A stretch of DNA of 46,264 nt from Ignavibacteriaceae bacterium (lineage in GTDB: Bacteria > Bacteroidota > Ignavibacteria > Ignavibacteriales > Ignavibacteriaceae): NCBI GenBank assembly GCA_013042995.1, contig JABDPB010000065.1, positions 1 to 46,264 of the forward strand. The letters run 5' to 3'. Below the pieces are notes generated by a model. The model had not been told where the DNA came from, made no database searches, and worked only from the letters and a program-made list of their open reading frames with translations. Within the stretch, counting starts at the first letter, position 1; every line of letters starts with the position of its first letter. The position numbers were made by a program, and so were the translations under genes. Shown here one piece after another: positions 28,540 through 37,176 of the stretch.

Positions 28540-29926
28540 CATCAATATTAATAGCAGCATCTTCCAACACTTTAGTGCCAGCATCAGATTTAAAAAACAT
28601 CTGTCCTTCTTTTGCCTGCACTAATTGATCAAGCTCATTTTGATAGAAAAATCTCTCTTCGCCAAAGGCGGGCTCAAGTTCATTCAGCCAGGTTGCGGTT
28701 TCGCTGAACTTTGCAAAGAAAGGTGTTTTAGTCCACTGCGGATTTCTTGCCTGCAGCATAGTGAGAACAAAAACTTTTTCGCCCATAATTTCTGCAATGC
28801 CCACTATTGCAACTTTGCCCGGCATAGCAGACATTGAGGGTCCTCTTACAGTTCGTGATAGTCCGGATACTGAACGGTATGCTTCTGTAAATATATCCAG
28901 AGCCCTGTTTAACGGAATTGAAAAATATTTTTCAGCACCAGTATTTCTCTCAATAAAAAAGTAATACGGAATGCATCCGAGTTTAATTTGCATCCTCCAC
29001 ATTCTTGACCACACCTCTGGATCATCGTTTACATGCTTAACAAGTGGTGACTGAGTTCTAATTTGTGCACCCGTACTTCTAATTCTTTTAACAGCTTCTT
29101 GTGCTATTTCAGTTTGCAATTCCTTCCAATGATTATAATGTCCCATAACCGAAAGGTGCTTTCCTGAGTTCACAACTTTTTCAAATAAACGTAGTGTATC
29201 ATCTGCATCTTTATCGGTAACAAATTTGTATGGCCAGTATGCAACTGATTTTGTTCCTATTCTGATATTTTTGATATGATCGAAATCAGGTTCCAGCAAA
29301 GGTTCAATATAAGCTGCAAGTTTAGCAGCACTCATCACCATCGGATCTCCGCCAGTCAGAAGAACATCACTAACTTCCTTTTGATCACGCAGGTAATCCT
29401 GAAATCTGCCAGATTCTTCAGTAGCAAACTTTAAATCGGTCATTCCAACAAACTGTGCCCATCTAAAACAAAAAGTGCAGTAGGAATGGCACGTTTGACC
29501 GCTTGATGGAAAAATCAAAACTGTTTTTTTATACTTATGTTGAATACCTGCGATGGGCTCTTCATCCATTTTCGGTACGTTTAAAGTCATCTGCCCTGCA
29601 GGGTGAGGATTCAGTTCCATTCTTATCTCATTTGCAACAGATTTAATCTTTTCGGGGGATCCATTAGTTATAAGAGCATCAGCCATCAGTTTAAACTGAT
29701 TCTCGGTAAGCATTTCTTTTTGCATAAAAGTTAGCTGATAGATTGGATCATCTGGAATGTTTTCCCAATTAATTAATTCTTCAACAACATAATTGTTTAC
29801 CCTGAATGGAAGAACATTTGAAACAACTTCAATATTAAAGCGTTCTTCCTTAGACAGCATTTGCACCTGTGGAATTTTATCTAAATTCTTCAAGCTGTAG
29901 AATATCATTTTCTTTGGATGTATCAT
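28535..29926 (-). CDS. KamA-family radical SAM aminomutase, substrate probably not lysine
   Basis: A 463-residue radical SAM enzyme with the cluster motif C146-x3-C150-x2-C153 (TCHSYCTFC) followed by Arg155, TGGDPMVM, and the PLP-lysine candidate Lys371 in SAMPGKVAIVG. These fit the lysine 2,3-aminomutase family. By alignment to the clostridial enzyme, the two Asp residues that hold the lysine side chain (293 and 330 there) are replaced by Arg327 and Ser364 here. In glutamate 2,3-aminomutase the same sites are Lys and Asn, so an acidic or other substrate is likely. About 120 extra N-terminal residues precede the core. It stands alone, with its own terminator. Confidence 0.8.
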   Translation of the reverse strand: MIHPKKMIFYSLKNLDKIPQVQMLSKEERFNIEVVSNVLPFRVNNYVVEELINWENIPDDPIYQLTFMQKEMLTENQFKLMADALITNGSPEKIKSVANEIRMELNPHPAGQMTLNVPKMDEEPIAGIQHKYKKTVLIFPSSGQTCHSYCTFCFRWAQFVGMTDLKFATEESGRFQDYLRDQKEVSDVLLTGGDPMVMSAAKLAAYIEPLLEPDFDHIKNIRIGTKSVAYWPYKFVTDKDADDTLRLFEKVVNSGKHLSVMGHYNHWKELQTEIAQEAVKRIRSTGAQIRTQSPLVKHVNDDPEVWSRMWRMQIKLGCIPYYFFIERNTGAEKYFSIPLNRALDIFTEAYRSVSGLSRTVRGPSMSAMPGKVAIVGIAEIMGEKVFVLTMLQARNPQWTKTPFFAKFSETATWLNELEPAFGEERFFYQNELDQLVQAKEGQMFFKSDAGTKVLEDAAINIDE

Positions 29927-30131
29927 CCCTTACTCTCTTTCTTTTGTTTACTATAACTTAATGTGTATGCAAAGAAAGGGTCTAATAAATTGAACCCGGT
30001 TAATAAGTCCCGCAGATCAAATTGGGGTTGTTAAAATAATAGAATAATTGGTTAAGTCAAGTAATTAATTGAAGCCGAAGGAATCTTAAGGCAGAATATT
30101 AAGTAAATATTACAGAAATTGATTATAGAAG

Positions 30132-30296
30132 CTATTTAAGCTCGGCAAGCTTGCCAATATCATCTAATTGAACAAATCTTTCACTGAATTTATAACTTCC
30201 TTTTGCAGTTTTTATTGATTTTACAAATTTTACCGTGATGTGGTCAGTTTTTTTCTTCTTTTTAACTTTATCTGCAAATGATTGCGCTTTTGCCAT
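30132..30296 (-). CDS. Small basic protein, resembles DUF4295-type proteins
   Basis: A 54-residue frame starting MAKAQSFADKVKKKKK, with an ideal AGGAGT ribosome site seven bases upstream of the ATG. The middle part (FVKSIKTAKGSYKFSERFV) resembles the short Bacteroidota DUF4295 proteins, usually encoded beside rpmB and rpmG, but no ribosomal gene lies nearby here. Highly basic N-terminus, mixed C-terminus. It occupies an otherwise gene-free 573-base gap between the KamA-family gene and plsY; in the rest of that gap (29927-30131 and 30297-30499) I see nothing convincing. Coding status is likely; family link is tentative. Confidence 0.65.
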   Translation of the reverse strand: MAKAQSFADKVKKKKKTDHITVKFVKSIKTAKGSYKFSERFVQLDDIGKLAELK

Positions 30297-30499
30297 AATA
30301 TACTCCTAATTTTGAGCCACTAATATATTAAAATCGAAATTATAAAAAAAACTATCTAAATTACCTCAATTCTATATCCCATAAGAATCCCTATTATTAA
30401 TGTATCATCTAACCTGCCGGCTTGAAATAAATCTGGCATAAAGTTCGTTGTTTATTAAAAATTTAATCTGTAGGTTAATTATCTAAATTTGGTGAAAAA

Positions 30500-31171
30500 A
30501 TGTTGTTATTGGCAATAATCATAATATTATCATATCTAGTAGGATCAATTCCAACCAGCATAATAATCAGTAAAGCAGCACGTGGAATTGACATTAGAAA
30601 TCATGGAAGCGGTAACGCGGGGGGCACAAATGTTATGCGTGTTCTCGGATGGAAATTCGGTATACTCGTTATTATGCTTGATGCTCTAAAAGGTGCTATT
30701 GCAGTTATTATCATTGCAAGATTATTTTTTGGTCCGTTGCCTTTTGAAAACATATCACCATTTGATGATTTTACATTAGTTCAAATTATTGCAGGTTTAG
30801 CAGCTGTAGTTGGGCACATATGGACTGTTTTTGCTAGTTTTAGAGGAGGTAAAGGAATTGCAACTGCTCTCGGAATGTTAATCATGCTTGTTACAGTTGA
30901 AATGCTTATTGCAATCGGAGTTTTTGCACTTGTTGTGTTAATTTCAAGATATGTATCGCTGGGATCAATAATAGCAGCGATCAGTGTTCCTTCCACTTTA
31001 TTTATTCGCGAAAATCTTTTACATATAAATATCCCTGGATACAATACCTTGTTTCCTTTTATTATTACGGTTTCTGCTTTAGTAATCTTTACTCACAGAA
31101 AAAATCTTGTTAGATTGATAAATGGAAACGAAAACAAAATTAGCTTTCGAAAGAAATCTAAAACAAGTTAA
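30500..31171 (+). CDS. plsY: Glycerol-3-phosphate acyltransferase (acyl-phosphate dependent)
   Basis: PlsY puts the first acyl chain on glycerol 3-phosphate, using acyl-phosphate, in the inner membrane. Five or so membrane helices are seen. The three motifs are present: GSIPTSIIISK, then SGNAGGTNVMRVLGWK, then HIWTVFASFRGGKGIATALG, plus a C-terminal HRKNLVRLINGNE. The protein has 223 residues including a basic tail. The ATG at 30500 has GGTGA just upstream. Its TAA is immediately followed by the ATG of gpsA, so the pair supplies and uses glycerol 3-phosphate in one transcript. Confidence 0.95.
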   Translation: MLLLAIIIILSYLVGSIPTSIIISKAARGIDIRNHGSGNAGGTNVMRVLGWKFGILVIMLDALKGAIAVIIIARLFFGPLPFENISPFDDFTLVQIIAGLAAVVGHIWTVFASFRGGKGIATALGMLIMLVTVEMLIAIGVFALVVLISRYVSLGSIIAAISVPSTLFIRENLLHINIPGYNTLFPFIITVSALVIFTHRKNLVRLINGNENKISFRKKSKTS

Positions 31172-32167
31172 ATGAAAATCTCGGTTCTCGGCGCAGGCGG
31201 CTGGGGAACTACCCTCGCAATTTTACTTCATTACAACGGGCATAAAGTCACTCTTTGGGAGTATCAGAAAAGTTATGCCCGTGAATTAAATAAAAAAAGA
31301 ATAAACAAAGATTACCTGCCAGGAATAAAAATTCCAGATGAAATTATTATTACACCCGATCTTGACGAATCCGCAGATGATAAAAATTTAATAGTGCTTG
31401 CTGTACCTTCGCAATTTTTAAGAAAGGTAGTTAAGAAAATAAATTATAGCTCTATTAGAGATGCAGTACTTGTTAGTGTTTCAAAAGGAATTGAAAAAGA
31501 TTCTTTGATGACAATGTCTCAAATGCTTTTGGATGTTCAGTCTTCCATGAGTGAAAATCAGATTGGAGTTATTTCAGGACCAAGCCATGCGGAAGAAGTA
31601 AGTCACAGAACTCCAACTGCTGTAGTAGCTGCTTCGGTAGATGTCGAAGCTTCAAAAACAATTCAAGCTGCTTTTGTCACTTCATACTTTAGGGTTTATT
31701 CTTCAACAGATATACTCGGTGTTGAGCTTGGAGGAGCATTTAAAAATATAATAGCTATTGGTGCAGGAATAATTGACGGCGCAGGATTTGGTGATAATAC
31801 CAAAGCTGCAATTATGACCCGCGGCGTTGCAGAAATTTCAAGATTAGGATTAGCAATGGGCGCCAGACCAGAAACTTTTGCAGGTTTGTCCGGAATGGGT
31901 GATTTAATTGTAACCTGCATGAGCAAGCACAGCCGGAACAGATATGTCGGTGAGCAAATTGGAAAAGGGAAAAAACTGAACGCTGTTATTAAATCTATGG
32001 AACAAGTGGCGGAAGGTGTTGATACAACCCGCTCGGCAAAGAAGCTTGCTGAAAAATTTGATGTTGAAACTCCTATTACAAACCAGGTCTATAAAATTCT
32101 TTATGAAGAAAAAGATCCAATTAAAGCTACTACTGATTTAATGACAAGGGATATGAAGACTGAATGA
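31172..32167 (+). CDS. gpsA: Glycerol-3-phosphate dehydrogenase [NAD(P)+]
   Basis: Reduces dihydroxyacetone phosphate to sn-glycerol 3-phosphate for phospholipids. The N-terminal dinucleotide loop is GAGGWGTTLA (residues 7-16). The AVPSQFLR segment, SGPSHAEEV, and the catalytic Lys in LGGAFKNIIAIGAGI follow, as does GLSGMGDLIVTC. The 331 residues are standard. It starts directly after the plsY stop. Its stop is separated by a single base from the stop of the convergent dgt gene, with no terminator hairpin between. Confidence 0.96.
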   Translation: MKISVLGAGGWGTTLAILLHYNGHKVTLWEYQKSYARELNKKRINKDYLPGIKIPDEIIITPDLDESADDKNLIVLAVPSQFLRKVVKKINYSSIRDAVLVSVSKGIEKDSLMTMSQMLLDVQSSMSENQIGVISGPSHAEEVSHRTPTAVVAASVDVEASKTIQAAFVTSYFRVYSSTDILGVELGGAFKNIIAIGAGIIDGAGFGDNTKAAIMTRGVAEISRLGLAMGARPETFAGLSGMGDLIVTCMSKHSRNRYVGEQIGKGKKLNAVIKSMEQVAEGVDTTRSAKKLAEKFDVETPITNQVYKILYEEKDPIKATTDLMTRDMKTE

Positions 32168-32168
32168 C

Positions 32169-33536
32169 TTACTCAGTAACCCTTCCGCTTGGCAAAGAAA
32201 TTCCATTAATTTTCCTGAAAAGAGAAACTGCAAAAGAATCTGTCATTCCTGAAACAAAATCAATAATCCACAGCAAACGCTTGTAAATATCATCAGGAAT
32301 TTCATCTGTTATTCTTTTAGGCAGAAGATTAAAAATTGTCCTGTTTCTATTCGAAATATTTCCAATGTATGCTTCGTTGTATGCGTGAGTAAAAGTATCT
32401 AAAAGTCCACCAAGCACCTTGTAACCGGCAACCTCCCTCTCGACTACACTCCTGTAATTATAAATTTTTTCTACAGACACATCTTTGATTGTCTTTAAAA
32501 CCTGCCCACTATTTATAACTGAAATAAGATCACTTTCGAATTTGCCTTCCAGCATATTTTTTTCTTCGCATAAAAAAGCGTTTGCAATTTCAGTAACCAA
32601 CTCACGAATTGCTACAGCACGTAAATAACCAACTTTGTCTTTTTCATCTTTCTCATCGTAGTAATTTATTTTGCTTGCAGTAACAAGAGGTTGTAAAAGT
32701 TCCTCGGTTTCTTTAAACGAAATTAGTCCAAGACGAAAACCATCTTCCAAATCCATAATGCGATAGCAAATGTCATCGGCTGCTTCAACTATATAAGCAA
32801 GAGGATGCCTACACCAGATGAAATGATTATTTTCATTTATATGTTTTAAACTGCATTCATTTGCAACAATCTTAAAGAGTTCCTTTTCAGTTTGAAAGAA
32901 GCCGTATTTTTTATACACTTTGCTTTTTAATAAGGAATGGGATCCGTCTATTAACGACTCGCGTGGATATTTTGTAACAGCAGCAAGAGTTGAATGAGTA
33001 AGACGAAGCCCGCCTTTTACTCTTGGATTTTGTAACCTTGTAATTATTCTAAAACCTTCTGCATTTCCTTCAAATTTTGTTAAGTCGTTCCACTTTTTTT
33101 CATCATTTATTTTTGCTTGAAATTCTCTACCGTTTCCGCTTATAAAATATTCAGCAATCGCATCCTCACCCGAGTGTCCAAAGGGAGGATTGCCAATATC
33201 GTGAGCAAGGCATGCTGCTGCAACTATTTCTCCAAAATGAAATTTTGTGAAGCGGCTCTTTAAATCGGGATGGCGTTCTACAATCGTTTCGCCGACAAGA
33301 TTTCCTATTGATCTTCCTACGCAGGAAACCTCCAGACTGTGAGTTAATCTTGTATGCACAAAATCGCTTTCGGGAAGAGGAAAAACCTGAGTTTTATCCT
33401 GAAGTCTTCTAAACGCCGGCGAAAAAACTATCCTGTCAAAATCTTTTTGGAATTCACTCCTTCCATCAATTACCTTATTGCTAAGAGTTGTATCAGCAAG
33501 AAGTCTTGTATTATTTAACAGTCTGTTCCAATTCAA
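32169..33536 (-). CDS. dgt: Deoxyguanosinetriphosphate triphosphohydrolase (dGTPase)
   Basis: Hydrolyses dGTP (or other dNTPs) to the deoxynucleoside and triphosphate, setting nucleotide pools. The HD site is split as usual: TRLTHSLEVSCVG with the first His, then CLAHDIGNPPFGHSGE with the HD pair, and a later Asp in EAADDICYRIMDLEDG. FSPAFRRLQDKTQVFPL near residues 30-45 is typical. I start it at the TTG at 33536 (455 residues): AAGGAAG lies just upstream and the protein then begins MNWNRLL as in relatives. A TTG five codons earlier (33551) is possible. Confidence 0.93.
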   Translation of the reverse strand: MNWNRLLNNTRLLADTTLSNKVIDGRSEFQKDFDRIVFSPAFRRLQDKTQVFPLPESDFVHTRLTHSLEVSCVGRSIGNLVGETIVERHPDLKSRFTKFHFGEIVAAACLAHDIGNPPFGHSGEDAIAEYFISGNGREFQAKINDEKKWNDLTKFEGNAEGFRIITRLQNPRVKGGLRLTHSTLAAVTKYPRESLIDGSHSLLKSKVYKKYGFFQTEKELFKIVANECSLKHINENNHFIWCRHPLAYIVEAADDICYRIMDLEDGFRLGLISFKETEELLQPLVTASKINYYDEKDEKDKVGYLRAVAIRELVTEIANAFLCEEKNMLEGKFESDLISVINSGQVLKTIKDVSVEKIYNYRSVVEREVAGYKVLGGLLDTFTHAYNEAYIGNISNRNRTIFNLLPKRITDEIPDDIYKRLLWIIDFVSGMTDSFAVSLFRKINGISLPSGRVTE

Positions 33537-33645
33537 ATTTCTTCCTTTCAAATTTACTTTTATTAAAGTTAAAAATAATTTTTTACAAAAGATTCAAATT
33601 ATCTTTTTTTTGAGTTTAGTTGATTGATAGATTATTTTTCATTTA

Positions 33646-35856
33646 ATGAATTCTCTTTCAAAAGAAAACCTGAACCAGTCTGTTCAATACGTTAAATCAG
33701 TTGGACCAAAACGTGCCGATTCATTTGCAAAAGTAGGAATAAATACTATTCATGATTTACTCTTATTTTTTCCATCACGGCATTTAGACCGGACAACTGT
33801 TTTAACTGCTGCTAAAGCATTCTGTTACTTAATTAACGGCTACGATGGCGAGCTTACAGTAATAGGGAAAGTTGTTGACGTAGAATCAAAGCGATTTGGT
33901 AAAAGAGAAATACTAAAAGTCCAGTTCAGAGATTCAACCGGGTTTTTTGAATGCATTTGGTTTCAAGGTGCAAAGTATTTTAAATCTGTCTTTAACGAAG
34001 AACAGGTTTTCGCCGTTTCTTCTAAGCCTGAAAAATCCAAGTTTGGTGCACTTCAATTTGTTCATCCTGATTTTGATAGAATTACAGAGGAGGAAGAGAA
34101 AAACTTTTTGCACACAGGAAAAATAATCCCGTTCTACAAAATTCCGAAAGAATTGAGAACTCAAAAAATCGGAGACCTTAGCATTAGAAGGATTATTAAC
34201 TATGCAGTAGAGAAATACGCCGGTGAACTTGAAGAAACATTACCGGAAAAAATTATAAAAGAAAATAAACTTCTAAACATAAATGAAGCGGTTAAAAATT
34301 TTCATTTCCCGGTATCAACAGAAAAATTGGAATCTGCAAAAATCAGGTTCAAGTTTGAAGAGCTTTTTTATCTTGAGCTGATTGTTGCATTGCGAAAGAA
34401 TTACTATCAAACGCGCCTGTCTGGTAATTCGATGCAAATAAAGACAACATTGATTTCGGATTTTTTAAAGGTTCTCCCATTCGAATTAACAAATGCTCAG
34501 TTGAAAGTTCTAGGTGAGATAAAAAACGATATGCTTTCAGAAAAACCAATGAACAGACTTTTGCAGGGAGATGTTGGTTGCGGTAAAACAGTTGTTTCGT
34601 TAATTGCAATGTTGATTGCAATAGATAACAAATTTCAAGCTGCTATCATGGCACCAACTGAAATATTAGCCGATCAGCATGCGAAAAATATTTCTGTAAT
34701 GATGAATAACCTAGCAGAAAAGTTTACCAAACGTAAAATAAAAGTAAGCCTGCTTATTGGAGGACAAAAAAAATCAGAACGTGAAAAAAGATTACAGGAA
34801 ATTGAACTGCAGGAAGCGGACATAATCGTTGGCACTCACGCTTTATTCGAAGAAAAGGTAAAATTTAAAAATCTCGGATTTGTTGTAATTGATGAGCAAC
34901 ACCGTTTTGGAGTTCGACAGCGAGCACGGTTTCAAAGTAAAGGGAATCAACCAGATGTTTTAGTAATGAGCGCAACACCAATTCCACGAACACTCTCACT
35001 AACTCTCTACGGAGATCTCGATGTTTCAGTAATTAATGAAATGCCAAAAGACCGTAAATCTGTAAAAACTGTTTTGAGAAGTGATAATAAACTTCCGGAA
35101 ATTTTTAAGTTTATCTCAGAAAAATCAAAAGAAGGCTATCAATCCTTTATTGTTTATCCATTGGTTGAAGATTCAGAAAAGCTGGAGCTGAAAGCAGCAG
35201 AAACTTACTATAAAGAACTTAGAACTTCACACTTAAAAAATTTGAAGCTAGGTTTAATTCACGGCAGAATGAGCTGGCAGGAGAAGGAAGAAAAAATGAT
35301 ATTCTTTCTTAAAAAAGAATTTGATGTTTTAATATCTACAACTGTAATTGAAGTAGGAATTGATATTCCCGATGCTAATATTATTTTATTAAACGATGCT
35401 CATCGTTTTGGTCTTTCACAACTTCATCAATTGAGAGGCAGAGTTGGTAGAGGCAGCAAACAGGCCTACTGTATCCTTGTTACTAAAAACAAAATTGCAA
35501 AATTTAATTCAAATGAATATATAAGCCTCGATTACCTTTCTTCCGCTCAAATTGAAAAATATAAATCTGCAATACGGCTGCAAACGATGGTAAACACAAA
35601 TAACGGATTTGAAATAGCAGAAACAGATTTAAAACTAAGAGGTCCGGGTGATATTTTTGGTACAAAGCAGAGCGGCTTTCCCGAATTAAAGCACGTTGAT
35701 CTGGTGAAAGACACAGAATTAATTATTAAAGCTAAGAAAATAGCTTTCGAAATAATTAAACAAGATCCCTCCCTTGAATTAGACTCTAACAAAATGATAA
35801 GAAAAAATCTTACCACTTCTTATTCAGACAACATTAAGTTTTCCACAGTTGCATAA
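33646..35856 (+). CDS. recG: ATP-dependent DNA helicase RecG
   Basis: RecG reverses stalled replication forks and branch-migrates Holliday junctions. The N-terminal wedge/OB domain starts near KSVGPKRADSFAKVGI. The helicase motor has Walker A QGDVGCGKT near residue 306, Walker B VIDEQHRFGVRQR, MSATPIPRTLSLTLYGDLD, then TTVIEVGIDIPDANIILLNDAHRFGLSQLHQLRGRVGRG and the C-terminal LRGPGDIFGTKQSG. Its 736 residues make it full length. It is divergent from dgt. The 237 bases downstream are very AT-rich with no other gene and no GC-rich terminator. Confidence 0.97.
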   Translation: MNSLSKENLNQSVQYVKSVGPKRADSFAKVGINTIHDLLLFFPSRHLDRTTVLTAAKAFCYLINGYDGELTVIGKVVDVESKRFGKREILKVQFRDSTGFFECIWFQGAKYFKSVFNEEQVFAVSSKPEKSKFGALQFVHPDFDRITEEEEKNFLHTGKIIPFYKIPKELRTQKIGDLSIRRIINYAVEKYAGELEETLPEKIIKENKLLNINEAVKNFHFPVSTEKLESAKIRFKFEELFYLELIVALRKNYYQTRLSGNSMQIKTTLISDFLKVLPFELTNAQLKVLGEIKNDMLSEKPMNRLLQGDVGCGKTVVSLIAMLIAIDNKFQAAIMAPTEILADQHAKNISVMMNNLAEKFTKRKIKVSLLIGGQKKSEREKRLQEIELQEADIIVGTHALFEEKVKFKNLGFVVIDEQHRFGVRQRARFQSKGNQPDVLVMSATPIPRTLSLTLYGDLDVSVINEMPKDRKSVKTVLRSDNKLPEIFKFISEKSKEGYQSFIVYPLVEDSEKLELKAAETYYKELRTSHLKNLKLGLIHGRMSWQEKEEKMIFFLKKEFDVLISTTVIEVGIDIPDANIILLNDAHRFGLSQLHQLRGRVGRGSKQAYCILVTKNKIAKFNSNEYISLDYLSSAQIEKYKSAIRLQTMVNTNNGFEIAETDLKLRGPGDIFGTKQSGFPELKHVDLVKDTELIIKAKKIAFEIIKQDPSLELDSNKMIRKNLTTSYSDNIKFSTVA

Positions 35857-36038
35857 TTGTTTCTAATTTTAAAAATTAATTTCAACTAATCAGTTTTAAA
35901 TTAAATGCATAATTTAATCTGCTTTAAAAAGTATAATTTTAAAGTCAGTACATGATTGAACAGGAATTTTTTTTGATTGAGAACATGATTTTTAAAAATT
36001 CTACTAAAAAAAATTTTACAAAACATTTTTAAAACTTG

Positions 36039-36068
36039 TTGACTTATATTATATAAAGTTTATATTTG
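36039..36068 (+). promoter_or_regulatory. Consensus Bacteroidota promoter of the ATP-grasp/KamA operon
   Basis: TTG (36039-36041), exactly 19 bases, then TATATTTG (36061-36068), an exact match to TTG-N19-TAnnTTTG used by the Bacteroidota primary sigma factor. It lies in an AT-rich gap 26 bases upstream of the proposed AUU start, which would give a short leader with an AAAGGA site. Confidence 0.75.
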
Positions 36069-36081
36069 GAATAAAAAAAAT

Positions 36082-36087
36082 AAAGGA
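36082..36087 (+). promoter_or_regulatory. Ribosome binding site supporting an AUU start
   Basis: AAAGGA lies six bases before an ATT at 36094 that is in frame with the first ATP-grasp gene. No comparable site precedes the GTG at 36145. It is the main local evidence for the longer reading. Confidence 0.5.
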
Positions 36088-36093
36088 AAAAAT

Positions 36094-37176
36094 ATTTTAT
36101 CAGCTTCAAGTAATGTACGTTTAAATGTTGGGTTAACATTCAACGTGAAACCAGAAAGTGAAACTTTCCATGATGACCTGCCTCCAATTCAAAACTCACA
36201 GCAATATAAGTATCAGTCATCGGTAGATACGTATGCTGAATGGGACACTTGGGAAACAATTAATGCTGTAAAAGATGCAATTGAAGAAATTCACGATGTA
36301 ACATTAATTGAAGCAACTGCTGAAGCCTATTATAAATTTAAAGAGATAAAACCGGATATTGTATTTAACATTGCAGAAGGTTTAAATGGCATTAACCGCG
36401 AATCACAAATTCCTGCCATGCTTGATATGCTTGAAATTCCTTATACCGGATCTGATGCATTGACACTTGGAATATGTTTAGATAAATCCAGAACCAAAGA
36501 AATTTTAACCTACCACAAAATTCCGAATGCTAAATTTATAATGGTAGAAAACACTGAGGATATTGAAAAAATTAAAATGGAATTTCCTGCAATTGTAAAA
36601 CCTGTGTCGGAGGGTTCAAGCAAAGGAATATTTTCATCCTCATTCGTAAATAATAGTAATGAATTAAAAGACGAAGTGAACCGGATTATAAGAAATTACG
36701 ATCAGCCTGCGCTGGTAGAAGAATTTTTACCAGGAAGAGAATTTACAATTGCTGTAATGGGTAACGATGAAGAAACTATTTTGCATCCGATAATCGAAAT
36801 AAAGTATGATGATTTCCCGGAAAACGTAATTCCGCTTTATTCATTTGAAGCTAAATGGATTCTGGACACAAAAGAAAATAAGTTTGATGTATTCGAATGC
36901 CCTGCAAATCTGGATAAAAACCTAGAGGATAAAATAAGATCTACTGCGCTTACTGCGTATAAAATTTTAAGATGCAGAGATTGGAGCAGAATTGATCTTC
37001 GTTTAGATAAACATGCTATCCCAAACATAATTGAAATAAATCCGCTGCCCGGCATTATGCCAGATCCGAATGAAAATTCAAGTTACCCTAAAGCGGTAAG
37101 AGCAGCTGGATTGACTTACAAACAGATGATACAGAGCGTTTTAAATTCAGCACTTAAGAGATACAAGTTGATATGA
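36094..37176 (+). CDS. ATP-grasp ligase, D-Ala-D-Ala ligase-like (first of pair)
   Basis: The ATP-grasp fold joins a carboxylate, activated as acyl phosphate, to an amine. The N-terminal domain has DIVFNIAEGLNGINRESQIP and IPYTGSDALTLGICLDKSRTK. The ATP-binding part has AIVKPVSEGSSKG and LVEEFLPGREFT. The Mg site is RIDLRLDKHAIPNIIEINPLPG, so the catalytic set is complete. The first canonical start is GTG 36145, but it would cut off the first strand of the fold: upstream in-frame codons read RLNVGLTFNVKPE, as in relatives that begin with a similar GLTYD strand. The only candidate starts further up are non-standard, best ATT at 36094 behind AAAGGA (360 residues). Its stop overlaps the next gene (ATGA). 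Family firm; substrates unknown; probably not the cell-wall Ddl itself. Confidence 0.8.
   Translation: MLSASSNVRLNVGLTFNVKPESETFHDDLPPIQNSQQYKYQSSVDTYAEWDTWETINAVKDAIEEIHDVTLIEATAEAYYKFKEIKPDIVFNIAEGLNGINRESQIPAMLDMLEIPYTGSDALTLGICLDKSRTKEILTYHKIPNAKFIMVENTEDIEKIKMEFPAIVKPVSEGSSKGIFSSSFVNNSNELKDEVNRIIRNYDQPALVEEFLPGREFTIAVMGNDEETILHPIIEIKYDDFPENVIPLYSFEAKWILDTKENKFDVFECPANLDKNLEDKIRSTALTAYKILRCRDWSRIDLRLDKHAIPNIIEINPLPGIMPDPNENSSYPKAVRAAGLTYKQMIQSVLNSALKRYKLI

Noticed and set aside
28535..29926. EpmB-type role (EF-P lysylation) for the KamA-family gene
   Set aside because: No efp or epmA gene is near, the protein has about 120 extra N-terminal residues, and the lysine-binding residues are changed.
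29927..30131. RNA gene or terminator in the gap after the small basic gene
   Set aside because: Only short AT-rich or palindromic bits such as AACCCGGTT are present; no stable hairpin with a T-run or tRNA-like fold.
30484..30491. TAAATTTG box just before plsY
   Set aside because: The ATG is only 9 bases away and the -33 position reads TTT; part of the segment (GGTGA) works better as a ribosome site.
33549..33556. TAAATTTG -7 box on the minus strand before dgt
   Set aside because: It overlaps the start region, leaves no room for the ribosome site, and no TTG is 19 bases upstream.
36145..36147. GTG as start of the first ATP-grasp gene
   Set aside because: It lacks a ribosome site and would remove the first beta strand of the fold, which is encoded in frame just upstream.
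36094..37176. Housekeeping D-Ala-D-Ala ligase (ddl)
   Set aside because: The gene is paired with a second ATP-grasp gene, a GNAT and kamA, and lies away from any cell-wall cluster; the family similarity alone does not support ddl.
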